A stretch of DNA of 36,774 nucleotides, from the NCBI GenBank assembly GCA_947460455.1, contig CANHKG010000016.1, forward strand, positions 1 through 36,774, written 5' to 3'. A model generated the notes under the pieces. That model was not told the DNA's origin. It was given only the letters and a program-made list of their open reading frames with translations, and did no database searches. The position numbers and the translations under genes were made by a program. This DNA is from Rhodospirillales bacterium. Its GTDB lineage: Bacteria > Pseudomonadota > Alphaproteobacteria > Acetobacterales > Acetobacteraceae. Below are positions 1 through 8,112 of the stretch, piece after piece (the stretch's first letter is position 1; each line of letters opens with the position of its first letter).

Positions 1-978
1 CCCACCGCCGCCCTCACCGTGCGCGAAGCGCTGCGCGACGCCATGGCCGTGGAGATGCGCGCCGATGACGGCGTGTTCCTGATGGGCGAGGAGGTGGCGC
101 AATACCAGGGCGCCTACAAGATCAGCCAGGGCCTGCTGGAGGAGTTCGGCGACAAGCGGGTGATCGACACCCCGATCACCGAGCACGGCTTCGCCGGCAT
201 GGCGGTGGGTGCGGCCATGAACGGCCTTAAGCCCATCGTGGAGTTCATGACCTTCAACTTCGCCATGCAGGCGATGGACCAGATCATCAACTCCGCGGCC
301 AAAACGCTCTACATGTCCGGCGGGCAGATGGGCTGCCCCATCGTGTTCCGCGGCCCCAACGGTGCTGCCAGCCGCGTCGCCGCCCAGCACAGCCAGTGCT
401 ATGCCAGCTGGTACGCGCATGTGCCGGGCCTGAAGGTGGTTGCCCCCTGGTCGTCGGCGGATGCCAAGGGCCTGATGCGCGCCGCGATCCGTGATCCGAA
501 CCCGGTGGTGTTCCTGGAGAACGAGATCCTCTACGGCCAAAGCTTCGAATGCCCGACCGATCCCGATTTCGTGCTGCCGATCGGCAAGGCGAAGGTGGAG
601 CGCGTTGGCAAGCACGTGACGATCGTCGCCTTCTCCATCATGGTGGGCGTGGCGATGAAGGCGGCCGAGACGCTGGCCGCGCAGGGCATCGAGGCAGAGG
701 TGATCAATCTGCGCTCGCTGCGCCCGCTCGATACCGCCACGATCGTGGAAAGCGTGAAGAAAACCAGCCGCATCGTGACGGTCGAGGAAGGCTGGCCCTA
801 TGCCGGCATCGGTGCCGAGGTGAACATGCAGATCATCGAGCAGGCCTTCGATTGGCTCGATGCGCCGCCGGTGCGTGTGTATGGCGCGGACGTGCCGCTG
901 CCCTACGCTGCCAATCTGGAAAAGCTCGCCCTGCCGCAGCCCGAGTGGGTTGTGGACGCGGTGAAGAAGATCGTCTGA
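1..978 (+). CDS. pdhB: Pyruvate dehydrogenase E1 component subunit beta (5' end outside window)
   Basis: Beta half of the thiamine-diphosphate-dependent pyruvate decarboxylase (E1) of the pyruvate dehydrogenase complex, cytoplasmic. The frame is open to the left edge; the first codons read [15 protein letters not shown], the usual junction where the E1-beta catalytic part begins. Visible family features are the [12 protein letters not shown] block, [20 protein letters not shown], and the C-terminal transketolase domain with NLRSLRPLD and [19 protein letters not shown] at 19 could start translation, but the in-frame residues before it and the alphaproteobacterial habit of an N-terminal lipoyl domain on PdhB suggest the true start lies upstream. 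It is followed after 43 nt by pdhC. The E1 alpha gene would be expected just before the window. Identity is very secure; only the start is unknown. Confidence 0.95.
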   Translation, partial: PTAALTVREALRDAMAVEMRADDGVFLMGEEVAQYQGAYKISQGLLEEFGDKRVIDTPITEHGFAGMAVGAAMNGLKPIVEFMTFNFAMQAMDQIINSAAKTLYMSGGQMGCPIVFRGPNGAASRVAAQHSQCYASWYAHVPGLKVVAPWSSADAKGLMRAAIRDPNPVVFLENEILYGQSFECPTDPDFVLPIGKAKVERVGKHVTIVAFSIMVGVAMKAAETLAAQGIEAEVINLRSLRPLDTATIVESVKKTSRIVTVEEGWPYAGIGAEVNMQIIEQAFDWLDAPPVRVYGADVPLPYAANLEKLALPQPEWVVDAVKKIV

Positions 979-1021
979 CGCGCCTGCCGGCACGAAAACG
1001 ACCCGACACAGGGGAAGCGAC

Positions 1022-2308
1022 ATGGCCACCAATATCCTGATGCCCGCCCTGAGCCCAACCATGACCGAGGGCACGCTGGCGCGCTGGCTCAAGAAGGAAG
1101 GCGACACGGTGAAGGCCGGCGACGTGATCGCCGAGATCGAAACCGACAAGGCCACGATGGAAGTGGAAGCGGTGGACGAAGGCATTCTTGGCAAGCTGCT
1201 GGTGGCCGACGGCACCGAGGGCGTGAAGGTGAACCAGCCCATCGCCATCCTGGTGGAGCCCGGCGAATCCGTCTCTGCCACGCCGGTAGCCGCACCGGCC
1301 CCCGCCGCCGCTGCGGCCACCCCCGCGCCGGCTCCGGCGGCAGCAGCCCCGGCACCTGCCGCACCCGCGCCTGCCGCAGCCGGTGGGGAACGCGTGATCG
1401 CCTCGCCGCTCGCCCGCCGCATGGCGCAGCAGGCCGGGCTCGACCTCTCCAAGCTCGCCGGCTCCGGCCCTGGTGGGCGCATCGTGCGCGCCGACGTTGA
1501 AGCCGCCGCGAAGGGCGCCCCCGCTGCCGCCGCCCCGGCACCGGTCGCCGCTGCCGCGCCTGCCGCGGCCCCCGCCCCGGCGCCGCGCGGCCCGGCCCCC
1601 GTGATCACCGCGCCGCACAAGCTGGTGCCGCATTCCTCCATGCGCCGCGTGATTGCCCGCCGCCTCAGCGAGGCGAAGTCCAGCATCCCGCATTTCTACG
1701 TCTCGATGGATATCGAGGTGGATGCGCTGTGGAAGCTCGGCGAGGACCTTAACTCCCGCAGCCCGAAGGAAGGCGAAGGCCGCTTCGTCATCACGCTGAA
1801 CGACCTCGTCATCAAGGCCGCCGCGCGCACCCTGCGCCGCGTGCCGGCGGTGAATGCGGCCTGGACCGACGACGCGACTGTTCTGTTCGACGACGTGGAC
1901 ATCTCGGTGGCCGTCGCCATCCCCGATGGCCTGATCACGCCCATTATCCGCCGCGCCGACCAGAAGGGCCTGCAGACGATCAGCGCCGAGATGCGCGACC
2001 TCGCCGGCCGCGCCAAGGCCGGCAAGCTGAAGCCGGAGGAATTCCAGGGCGGCGGCTTCTCCATCTCCAACATGGGCATGTTCGGCGTGTCGCACTTCAG
2101 CGCCATCATCAACCCGCCCCAGGCCGCGATCCTGGCCGTGGGCGCGGCTGCCCCCAAGCCGGTGGTGAAGAACGGCGAGCTGGCCGTGGCGCGCGTGATG
2201 ACCTGCACGCTGTCCTGCGACCATCGCGTGGTGGATGGCGCGCTCGGCGCCACCTGGCTGCGTGAGTTCAAGCGCCTCTGCGAAGACCCGCTGGGGCTGC
2301 TGCTGTGA
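1022..2308 (+). CDS. pdhC: Pyruvate dehydrogenase E2, dihydrolipoamide acetyltransferase
   Basis: Core E2 subunit; transfers the acetyl group from lipoyl to CoA. 428 aa. One N-terminal lipoyl domain carries the modified lysine in IETDKATME (Lys43). An Ala/Pro-rich flexible linker (about 85-120) leads to the peripheral-subunit-binding domain (about 122-160, [33 protein letters not shown]). A second Ala/Pro linker precedes the catalytic domain, which ends with the active-site motif [11 protein letters not shown] (His401, Asp405). ATG 1022 follows a GGGGAAGC ribosome-binding site. Its stop overlaps the GTG of the next gene by 4 nt (GTGA), so the two are translationally coupled. The lipoyl lysine would be modified using LipA, encoded downstream in the same operon. 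Confidence 0.97.
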   Translation: MATNILMPALSPTMTEGTLARWLKKEGDTVKAGDVIAEIETDKATMEVEAVDEGILGKLLVADGTEGVKVNQPIAILVEPGESVSATPVAAPAPAAAAATPAPAPAAAAPAPAAPAPAAAGGERVIASPLARRMAQQAGLDLSKLAGSGPGGRIVRADVEAAAKGAPAAAAPAPVAAAAPAAAPAPAPRGPAPVITAPHKLVPHSSMRRVIARRLSEAKSSIPHFYVSMDIEVDALWKLGEDLNSRSPKEGEGRFVITLNDLVIKAAARTLRRVPAVNAAWTDDATVLFDDVDISVAVAIPDGLITPIIRRADQKGLQTISAEMRDLAGRAKAGKLKPEEFQGGGFSISNMGMFGVSHFSAIINPPQAAILAVGAAAPKPVVKNGELAVARVMTCTLSCDHRVVDGALGATWLREFKRLCEDPLGLLL

Positions 2309-2799
2309 CCGACCTGCCCGCCGGCATCACCCTGCGCGACGCCGTACCCGGCGACGAAGGGCTGGTGGATCATTTCGTCCGCCAGCTCGCCATCTACGAA
2401 AAGATGGAGCACCTGGCGACCGGCACGCCGGAGATGTTCGCCCGCGCCCTGTTCGGCACCCCGCCGCGCGTGTTCGCCATGCTGGTGGAGGATGCCGGCA
2501 AGCCGATCGGGCTGGCGCTGTACTTCTTCAACTTCTCCACCTTCATGGCGCAGCCCGGGCTCTACTTGGAAGACATCTTCGTGGACCCCGCCTATCGCGG
2601 CCGCGGCATCGGCAAGGCCATCTTCAAGGTGCTGGCCAGCCGCGCGCTCGACCAGGGCTGCGCGCGCATGGAGTGGTCCGTGCTGGACTGGAACGCGCCC
2701 TCCATCGCCTTCTATCGCTCGCTCGGCGCTGTCGGCATGGAAGACTGGACGGTGCAGCGCCTGCAGGGCGAAACCCTGGCCAAGGTGGCGGGCCGCTAG
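2305..2799 (+). CDS. GNAT family N-acetyltransferase, SSAT-like
   Basis: 164-aa acetyl-CoA-dependent N-acetyltransferase. The acetyl-CoA binding loop reads [11 protein letters not shown] (Arg/Gln-x-x-Gly-x-Gly/Ala type), preceded by the strand [10 protein letters not shown] and followed by [14 protein letters not shown], the usual C-terminal helix. The [19 protein letters not shown] stretch resembles spermidine/spermine or thialysine acetyltransferases, so a small amine is a plausible substrate; this is inference from family resemblance. GTG start at 2305 overlaps the pdhC stop (GTGA), and lpdA begins 29 nt after its end. It is therefore an insertion into an otherwise standard pdh operon and must be co-expressed with E2 and E3. 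Function in the complex is not established. Confidence 0.88.
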   Translation: MTDLPAGITLRDAVPGDEGLVDHFVRQLAIYEKMEHLATGTPEMFARALFGTPPRVFAMLVEDAGKPIGLALYFFNFSTFMAQPGLYLEDIFVDPAYRGRGIGKAIFKVLASRALDQGCARMEWSVLDWNAPSIAFYRSLGAVGMEDWTVQRLQGETLAKVAGR

Positions 2800-2828
2800 C
2801 GCTACCTCCCTTCCGGAAAGGACCCACC

Positions 2829-4229
2829 ATGGCCGACCAGCAATTCGACCTGATCGTGCTCGGCGGCGGCCCGGGCGGCTATGTGGCGGCCATCCGCGCC
2901 GCCCAGCTTGGCATGAAAACCGCGGTGGTGGAGCGCGAGAACCTCGGCGGCATCTGCCTTAACTGGGGTTGCATCCCCACCAAGGCACTGCTGCGCACCA
3001 GCGAGATCTACCATACGCTGCACAACCTCAAGGCCTACGGCCTGGCGGCGGACAATATCCGCTTCGACCTCGCCGCCGTGGTGGCGCGCTCGCGCGCCGT
3101 CGCCAAGCAGCTCTCGGGCGGCGTCGGCCATCTGATGCGCAAGCACAAGGTCACCGTGGTGATGGGCAACGGCAAGCTGGCCGGCAAGCACACCGTGGCG
3201 GTGGAAGCCGAAGGCAAGCCCACCGCCACGCTGAAGGCCCCGCACATCATCCTGGCCACCGGCGCCCGCGCCCGCGCGCTGCCGGGCATCGAGGCCGACG
3301 GCAAGCTCATCTGGACCTACCGCGAGGCGATGGTCCCGCCCGCCATGCCGAAATCCCTGCTGGTGATCGGCTCCGGCGCCATCGGCATCGAATTCGCCAG
3401 CTTCTACCGCACCATGGGCGCGGAAGTGACGGTGGTGGAGGTGATGGACCGCGTGCTGCCGGTGGAGGATGCCGAAATCTCCGCCTTTGCCCGCAAATCC
3501 TTCGAGAAGCAGGGCATGAAGATCCTCACCGGCGCCGCCGTGAAGGGCGTGAAGAAGGGTGCGGACAGCGTGACGGTCACCGTGGAGCAGGCCGGCAAAA
3601 GCCAGGACATCACGGTGGAGCGCGTCATCTCCGCCGTCGGCATCGTGGGCAATGTGGAAAACATCGGCCTGGAAGGCACCGGCGTGAAGGTGGACCGCAC
3701 CCATGTCGTGATCGACGAGTGGTGCCGCACCGGCGAGCCTGGCGTCTATGCCATCGGCGACCTCGCCGGCGCCCCCTGGCTCGCCCACAAGGCGATGCAT
3801 GAGGGCGTGATCTGCGTGGAGAAGATCGCCGGCGTGCCCGGCGTGCACCCCATGAACACCGGCAACATCCCCGGCTGCACCTATTGCTATCCCCAGGTCG
3901 CCAGCGTCGGCATGACGGAAGCCGCCGCGAAGGCCGCCGGCCGCGAGATCCGGGTTGGCAAATTCCCCTTCATCGGCAACGGCAAGGCCATCGCGCTCGG
4001 CGAGCCCGAGGGCCTGGTGAAGACCATTTTCGATGCCAAAACCGGCGAATTGCTCGGTGCCCACATGATCGGCGCGGAGGTCACGGAGATGATCCAGGGC
4101 TACGCCATCGGCCGCACGCTGGAGACGACGGAGGCGGAGCTGATGCACACCGTGTTCCCGCACCCCACCATCAGCGAAGCCATGCACGAAGCCGTGCTTG
4201 ACGCCTACGGGCGCGCCCTCCACTTCTAG
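2829..4229 (+). CDS. lpdA: Dihydrolipoyl dehydrogenase (E3)
   Basis: FAD-dependent disulfide oxidoreductase that reoxidises dihydrolipoamide with NAD+. 466 aa, usual family length. FAD-binding GGGPGGYVAA lies at the N-terminus (12-21). The redox-active pair is in GGICLNWGCIPTK (Cys43, Cys48). The NAD-binding Rossmann motif GSGAIGIEFA is near residue 179, the second FAD motif is VYAIGDLAGAPWLAHKA, and the C-terminal dimerisation domain ends with HPTISEAMHE (His445, Glu450, the proton-relay pair). ATG 2829 is chosen because MADQQFDLIVLGGG is the family N-terminus and a GGAAAGG ribosome-binding site sits 7 nt upstream; the open frame continues further upstream but only as the antiparallel-free remnant of the preceding gene. 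It serves the pdh complex encoded around it and possibly other 2-oxoacid dehydrogenases. Confidence 0.97.
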   Translation: MADQQFDLIVLGGGPGGYVAAIRAAQLGMKTAVVERENLGGICLNWGCIPTKALLRTSEIYHTLHNLKAYGLAADNIRFDLAAVVARSRAVAKQLSGGVGHLMRKHKVTVVMGNGKLAGKHTVAVEAEGKPTATLKAPHIILATGARARALPGIEADGKLIWTYREAMVPPAMPKSLLVIGSGAIGIEFASFYRTMGAEVTVVEVMDRVLPVEDAEISAFARKSFEKQGMKILTGAAVKGVKKGADSVTVTVEQAGKSQDITVERVISAVGIVGNVENIGLEGTGVKVDRTHVVIDEWCRTGEPGVYAIGDLAGAPWLAHKAMHEGVICVEKIAGVPGVHPMNTGNIPGCTYCYPQVASVGMTEAAAKAAGREIRVGKFPFIGNGKAIALGEPEGLVKTIFDAKTGELLGAHMIGAEVTEMIQGYAIGRTLETTEAELMHTVFPHPTISEAMHEAVLDAYGRALHF

Positions 4230-4232
4230 CCC

Positions 4233-5204
4233 ATGACCACCACCCGCGTCGTCATCGACCACCGCATCTCGCGCCATCCCGAGAAGGCGCACCGGCCCGA
4301 CAATCCGATCCAGCGCAAACCCGCCTGGATCCGGGTGAAGGCGCCCAATCATCCCGTGTACCATGAGACACGGGAGCTGATGCGCGCCAACCGCCTCACC
4401 ACGGTGTGCGAGGAAGCCGCCTGCCCGAATGTGGGTGAGTGCTGGTCCCAGCGCCACGCCACCATGATGATCATGGGCGACACCTGCACCCGCGCCTGCA
4501 GCTTCTGCAACGTGCGCACCGGTCAGCCCGATGCGCTGGATGCCGATGAGCCGAACCGCGTGGCCGATGCCGTGGCCAAGCTCGGCCTGCGCCATGTCGT
4601 CATCACCTCGGTGGACCGCGATGATCTGCGCGATGGCGGGGCAGGGCACTTCGCCGCCGTCATCCAGGGCATCCGCGATGCCGCGCCGAACACCACGATC
4701 GAGGTGCTGACGCCGGATTTCCTGCGCAAGGACGGCGCGTTGGAGATCGTGGTGCAGGCCCGGCCGGATGTGTTCAACCACAACCTGGAAACCGTCCCGC
4801 GCCTCTATCCCACCATCCGCCCGGGCGCGCGCTACTACCAGTCGCTGCGCCTGCTGGACCGTGTGAAGCAGCTTGATCCCACCATCTTCACCAAGTCTGG
4901 CCTGATGGTCGGCCTCGGCGAGGCCAAGCCTGAGATCCTGCAGGTGATGGACGATTTGCGCGTGGCGGAAGTCGATTTCCTCACCATCGGCCAGTACCTC
5001 CAGCCCACCGTGAAGCACGCCGCGGTGGCGGAATTCGTCACGCCCGAGGCGTTCGAGGAATATGCCAGCCTCGCCCGCGCCCGCGGCTTCCTGCTGGTCT
5101 CCGCCACTCCGCTCACCCGCAGTTCGTACCATGCGGATGCCGATTTCGCGAAGCTGCAGGCCGCCCGCAGCGCCAAGCTGGCGGCTCGCCCGGTGCCCGC
5201 CTAG
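4233..5204 (+). CDS. lipA: Lipoyl synthase
   Basis: Radical-SAM enzyme inserting two sulfurs into protein-bound octanoyl groups to form lipoyl cofactors. 323 aa. The radical-SAM cluster motif is CTRACSFC (Cys85, Cys89, Cys92). The auxiliary, sacrificial cluster ligands are Cys59, Cys64 and Cys70 in [12 protein letters not shown], and the C-terminal RSSYHAD motif supplies the serine ligand (about Ser298). Other hallmarks are [26 protein letters not shown] and [11 protein letters not shown] 4233 lies 3 nt after the lpdA stop. Its place in the operon fits the need to lipoylate PdhC (and PdhB if that carries a lipoyl domain). Confidence 0.98.
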   Translation: MTTTRVVIDHRISRHPEKAHRPDNPIQRKPAWIRVKAPNHPVYHETRELMRANRLTTVCEEAACPNVGECWSQRHATMMIMGDTCTRACSFCNVRTGQPDALDADEPNRVADAVAKLGLRHVVITSVDRDDLRDGGAGHFAAVIQGIRDAAPNTTIEVLTPDFLRKDGALEIVVQARPDVFNHNLETVPRLYPTIRPGARYYQSLRLLDRVKQLDPTIFTKSGLMVGLGEAKPEILQVMDDLRVAEVDFLTIGQYLQPTVKHAAVAEFVTPEAFEEYASLARARGFLLVSATPLTRSSYHADADFAKLQAARSAKLAARPVPA

Positions 5205-5208
5205 GGCC

Positions 5209-5703
5209 ATGCCCCGCCATAGCGAAACCCGCCACGTTCCCTACCAGCCGGAACAACTGTTCGACCTCGTGGCCGATGTCGGCCGCTATCCGGAATTCCT
5301 GCCCTGGTGCGTCGGCGCGCGCGTGCGCACCCGCACTGAGGCAGAGATGGTGGCCGACCTCACCATCGGCTTCGGCCCGTTCCGGGAGAGCTTCACCAGC
5401 CGCGTGGCGCTGCACCGGCCAGACAAGATCGGCGTGCGCTACGAAAACGGCCCCTTCCGCTACCTGACCAACCAATGGCGCTTCGAAGCCACCGAGACTG
5501 GCTGCCGTGTGCATTTCAACGTCGATTTTGAATTCCGCTCCAAGCTGCTGGAGATGGCGATCGGCGCCGTGTTCAATGAAGCGGTGCGCCGCATGGTGGC
5601 CGCCTTCCTCACCCGCGCCCGCACCGTGTATGGCCCGCCCCCTGCCGCCCCGGCCCCCACCCTCACGGCCCGCGCTGCATCCGGAGGGAGCGCCGGCTCG
5701 TAG
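5209..5703 (+). CDS. RatA/Coq10-family START-domain protein (ubiquinone-binding/RatA-like)
   Basis: 164-aa single-domain protein of the polyketide cyclase/START fold. The family signature is clear: VPYQPEQLFDLVADVGRYPEFLPWC near the N-terminus, then LTIGFGPFRESFTSRV, and FEFRSKLLEMAIGAVFNEAVRRMVAAF at the C-terminal helix. Relatives are called RatA (proposed ribosome-association toxin in E. coli) or Coq10, a ubiquinone chaperone; in alphaproteobacteria the Coq10 role is more likely and fits a neighbourhood of respiratory carbon metabolism. ATG 5209 starts 4 nt after the lipA stop. The last ~25 residues are Pro/Ala-rich and probably disordered. It is followed directly, with no spacer, by the sigma-factor gene. 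Confidence 0.85.
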   Translation: MPRHSETRHVPYQPEQLFDLVADVGRYPEFLPWCVGARVRTRTEAEMVADLTIGFGPFRESFTSRVALHRPDKIGVRYENGPFRYLTNQWRFEATETGCRVHFNVDFEFRSKLLEMAIGAVFNEAVRRMVAAFLTRARTVYGPPPAAPAPTLTARAASGGSAGS

Positions 5704-6243
5704 ATGTCAGAACAGGCCGACCTGGCTGGGCTGCTGGCATCCGTCGCCACGGGCGACCGCAATGCGTTGAAAGCCGTCTATGCCAGGCAGTCTACCCGAC
5801 TGTTCGGAATAGCCATGGCCATCCTGCGCGACCGTGCCGCAGCCTCCGACGTGCTCCAGGATGCCTTCCTCAAGGTCTGGCAGCGCGCCGGCCAGTTCGA
5901 CCCCACCCGCGGCCCGGCCGAGGCCTGGCTCGGCCAGATCGTGCGCAACACCGCGCTGGACGCCGCCCGCGCCCGCGGCCGCGAGGTCCTCACCGACGAC
6001 CCCAGCTTGGGCGACGGCGCCTTCGAACCTTCCGTGCTCGATGACCTCGCCGAGGCCGAGGATGGTGCCCGCCTGCGCGACTGCCTTGCCAGGCTGGATG
6101 CCAAGCCGCGCGAAGGCATCCTGCTCGCCTTCGTCCACGGCCTGTCGCACCCGGAGGTGGCCGAGCGCCTCGCCACCCCGCTGGGCACGGTAAAATCCTG
6201 GATCCGCCGCGGCCTGCTCACGCTGCGGGAGTGCCTGTCATGA
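5704..6243 (+). CDS. ECF-type RNA polymerase sigma factor
   Basis: 179-aa group 4 sigma-70 factor. Region 2 runs over residues about 20-85, with AASDVLQDAFLKVWQRAGQFDP for -10 recognition and AWLGQIVRNTALDAAR. Region 4 (about 125-175) has the helix-turn-helix GLSHPEVAERLATPLGTVKSWIRRGLLTLRECL. Sequence style and gene order resemble SigK-type factors paired with RskA anti-sigma factors. ATG 5704 begins on the base after the upstream TAG, so this gene either reads through from the pdh-lipA operon or has a promoter inside the RatA-like gene; no separate promoter space exists. The stop overlaps the next ATG (ATGA), as expected for a sigma/anti-sigma pair made in fixed ratio. Confidence 0.93.
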   Translation: MSEQADLAGLLASVATGDRNALKAVYARQSTRLFGIAMAILRDRAAASDVLQDAFLKVWQRAGQFDPTRGPAEAWLGQIVRNTALDAARARGREVLTDDPSLGDGAFEPSVLDDLAEAEDGARLRDCLARLDAKPREGILLAFVHGLSHPEVAERLATPLGTVKSWIRRGLLTLRECLS

Positions 6244-6935
6244 GCGGCACCGCCGAAGACCGCGATCTGCTCGCCGCCGAATACGTGCTGGGCACGCTCG
6301 ATGCCCGCGCCAGCGCTGCCGTGGAAGCTGCGTTGGCCACCGACCCCGCCCTGGCCGCATCCGTCGCCGCCTGGACGAACCGCCTCGCCCCCCTCACCCG
6401 GCTTGCCCCGCCAGAAGCCCCGCCGCCGGATCTGTGGGACCGGATCGAGGCCCGCCTGCCCGGCGCCGCACGCCCCGCCCCGCGCCGTTCCTGGTTCTGG
6501 CAGGGCTGGGCCATCGGCGCCTCGCTCGCCGCCGCCGTCTTCGCCGGCCTCGCCTTCATCCCGCGCGCCGAAAAGCCTGCCTACATGACCGTGCTGGTCA
6601 GCGACCGTGCCGCGCCGGCCTGGATCGCGCAGGCCGACCGCACCGGCGGCATCACGCTCGCCGCCGTGCGCCCGGCCTTCGGCGAGCCGCAATCCGCCAC
6701 CCCCGATGGCCGCGTGATGCAGCTCTGGGGCCTGCGCCCGGGCGAGACCGCGCCCACCAGCCTCGCTTTGCTGCCGCGCACACCGGGCCGCATCAGCATC
6801 CCGGCGCCCGCGCTGCGCCCGGTGAACAACATGCTGATCGAGATCAGCCTGGAGCCCGAGGGCGGCTCCCCCACCGGCCGCCCCACCGGCCCCATCCTGT
6901 TCTACGGCCGCCTCATCGAGGCCCCCCCGAACTGA
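6240..6935 (+). CDS. RskA-type anti-sigma factor (inner membrane)
   Basis: 231 aa. The N-terminal cytoplasmic domain (about 1-80) has the RskA-type AAEYVLGTLDARASAAVEAAL helix that would clamp the adjacent sigma factor; no zinc-binding HxxxCxxC motif is seen. One transmembrane helix lies at about 88-108 (WFWQGWAIGASLAAAVFAGLAFI). The periplasmic part has the RskA C-terminal pattern LWGLRPGETAPTSLALL ... SLEPEGGSPTGRPTGPILFYG. The start is ATG 6240 overlapping the sigma stop; an in-frame GTG at 6231 lies inside the sigma gene and is less likely. The protein probably releases the sigma factor on periplasmic proteolysis, as known for this family. Its stop codon falls inside a 12-bp tandem repeat. 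Confidence 0.9.
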   Translation: MSGTAEDRDLLAAEYVLGTLDARASAAVEAALATDPALAASVAAWTNRLAPLTRLAPPEAPPPDLWDRIEARLPGAARPAPRRSWFWQGWAIGASLAAAVFAGLAFIPRAEKPAYMTVLVSDRAAPAWIAQADRTGGITLAAVRPAFGEPQSATPDGRVMQLWGLRPGETAPTSLALLPRTPGRISIPAPALRPVNNMLIEISLEPEGGSPTGRPTGPILFYGRLIEAPPN

Positions 6936-6958
6936 CCATCGAACTGACCATCGAACTG
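6929..6958 (+). repeat. 12-bp tandem repeat at the anti-sigma stop codon
   Basis: The unit GAACTGACCATC occurs twice in full (6929-6940, 6941-6952), followed by a half unit GAACTG (6953-6958). Each unit contains a TGA; the first one is the anti-sigma stop. This looks like replication slippage at the gene end, with no effect on the protein because the stop is in the first copy. Confidence 0.85.
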
Positions 6959-7263
6959 GCCCCTCCCATAGGAACGTTGCCATGGTTTTTCGCCTGATGC
7001 TCGCCTCCGCCGCCACCCTGGCCCTCGGCGCCGCCGCGCTGCTGGCCCAGCCTGAACTCGCGGCCGAGCATGTTGCCACCCGCGCCGAACACATGGCCGC
7101 GCACCCCAGGCCCGCCGGCTTCGTCGCCGCGTCCTGCGACGCGCTCCCCGCGCCACGGTCAACGCCCGCCGATATCTGAACCCCCCGCGCATCCATCCGC
7201 GCCTGCCCTCCGTAGCGCTGCTGTCGGGGCCGCATTGGCCCCCCAGCACGGAGGAGACCCACC
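6936..7263 (+). other. 328-nt spacer between anti-sigma gene and DUF4394 gene
   Basis: The stretch holds the end of the tandem repeat, one possible small gene (6982-7179, listed separately) and the leader of the DUF4394 gene with a strong ribosome-binding site GGAGGAG at about 7249-7255. I see no clear sigma-70 promoter and no terminator hairpin with a T-run. A target promoter of the neighbouring ECF sigma factor could lie here, but I cannot assign one. Confidence 0.5.
6982..7179 (+). CDS. Possible small exported protein, hypothetical
   Basis: 65 codons. The N-terminus MVFRLMLASAATLALGAAALLAQPELAAE looks like a signal peptide or a short membrane anchor, followed by about 35 residues without recognised motif and with one cysteine. 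An AGGAA ribosome-binding site lies 7 nt before ATG 6982. Position between an anti-sigma gene and an exported DUF4394 protein is compatible with an ECF-controlled exported peptide. Against it: it is short, GC-rich frames stay open by chance, and no family is recognised. Treat as tentative. Confidence 0.4.
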   Translation: MVFRLMLASAATLALGAAALLAQPELAAEHVATRAEHMAAHPRPAGFVAASCDALPAPRSTPADI

Positions 7264-8043
7264 ATGATGCGCACCACGCTCGCTCTCGCCGCCACCCTGC
7301 TCACCGCCGCCGCGCCCGCCCAGGCCGCCACCATCTGGGCGCTGGACGCCGCCGGCAGCCTGGCCAAGATCGATACCGAAACCCGCAAGGCCATGCCGGC
7401 CAAGGCCGTGAAGGGCACCGACGGCGCCCTGCTCGCCATCGCCCTGCGCCCGGCCGACGGCAAGCTCTACGGCCTCACCGCCCGCGGCCAGCTCGTCACC
7501 ATCGACCCCGATGCCGCCATGGCGAAGGAAGTCGCCCGCCTCGACAAGTCGCTGGATGGCGCCGCCCGCACCACCATCAACTTCAACCCGGTGGTCGATC
7601 GCCTGCGCGTGGTCTCCAGCAATGGCGGCAACTGGCGCATCCACCCCGATACCGGCGCCGTCACCGTTGATGGCGGTCTGAAATACGCGCCGGACTCCGC
7701 CTATTCCGAGACCAAGCCCATGGTCACCACCGGCGCCTATTCCAACCATTTCGCCGGCACCAAGGAGACCGCGCTCTAAACGCTCGATGCCAAGCTCGGC
7801 CTGATGAACGTGCAGATGCCGCCCAATGATGGCGTGCAGCAGCCCAAGGGCCGCCTCAACCAGGCTGTCCCCGCCAATGCCGGGTTCGACATCCTGGCCG
7901 ACGGCATGGGCGGCAACAAAGGCTTCGTCGTCGCCGCCGGCGCGCTGCATGGGCTGGACATCGCAACCGGCCAGCTCACCCCGATGGGCCGCATCGCCGG
8001 GCTTTCGGCCAAGGAGATCGTCTCGATCGCGGTGGCAAAGTAA
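7264..8043 (+). pseudogene. DUF4394-domain exported protein interrupted by an in-frame TAA
   Basis: The frame from ATG 7264 reads a signal peptide (MMRTTLALAATLLTAAAPAQA, cleavage after AQA), then a DUF4394 sequence (IWALDAAGSLAKID, RPADGKLYGLTARGQLVTIDP, TTINFNPVVDRLRVVS, GNWRIHPDTGAV) to residue 171. At 7777-7779 a TAA interrupts, and the same frame continues with the expected remainder (TLDAKLGLMNVQMPPNDGV ... SAKEIVSIAVAK) to the TAA at 8041-8043. At this position family members usually have Tyr in a T-x-L-Y-x-x-D pattern, and TAT or TAC is one base from TAA. So a single substitution broke a 259-codon gene, or the base is a sequencing error. DUF4394 proteins are predicted secreted beta-propeller-like proteins of unknown function; the neighbouring ECF/RskA pair may control it. 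The ribosome-binding site is intact. Confidence 0.85.
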
Positions 8044-8112
8044 CCCTCACCCCTGGCGCAACACATGGCGGGGTGCTTCTCTTCGGCCTCAGATCTCGGA
8101 GAAGCCCCCGCC

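Noticed and set aside
2802-5210. 802-codon minus-strand frame across lpdA and lipA
   Set aside because: Antisense shadow of two well-identified genes; His/Gly/Ala-rich with no motif.
5778-7463. 561-codon minus-strand frame over the sigma/anti-sigma region
   Set aside because: Runs opposite to clearly coding sequence; no recognisable protein.
7777-7779. Possible programmed readthrough or recoding in the DUF4394 gene
   Set aside because: The codon is TAA, not the TGA used for selenocysteine; no stimulatory structure is seen. Simple nonsense mutation or sequencing error is more economical.
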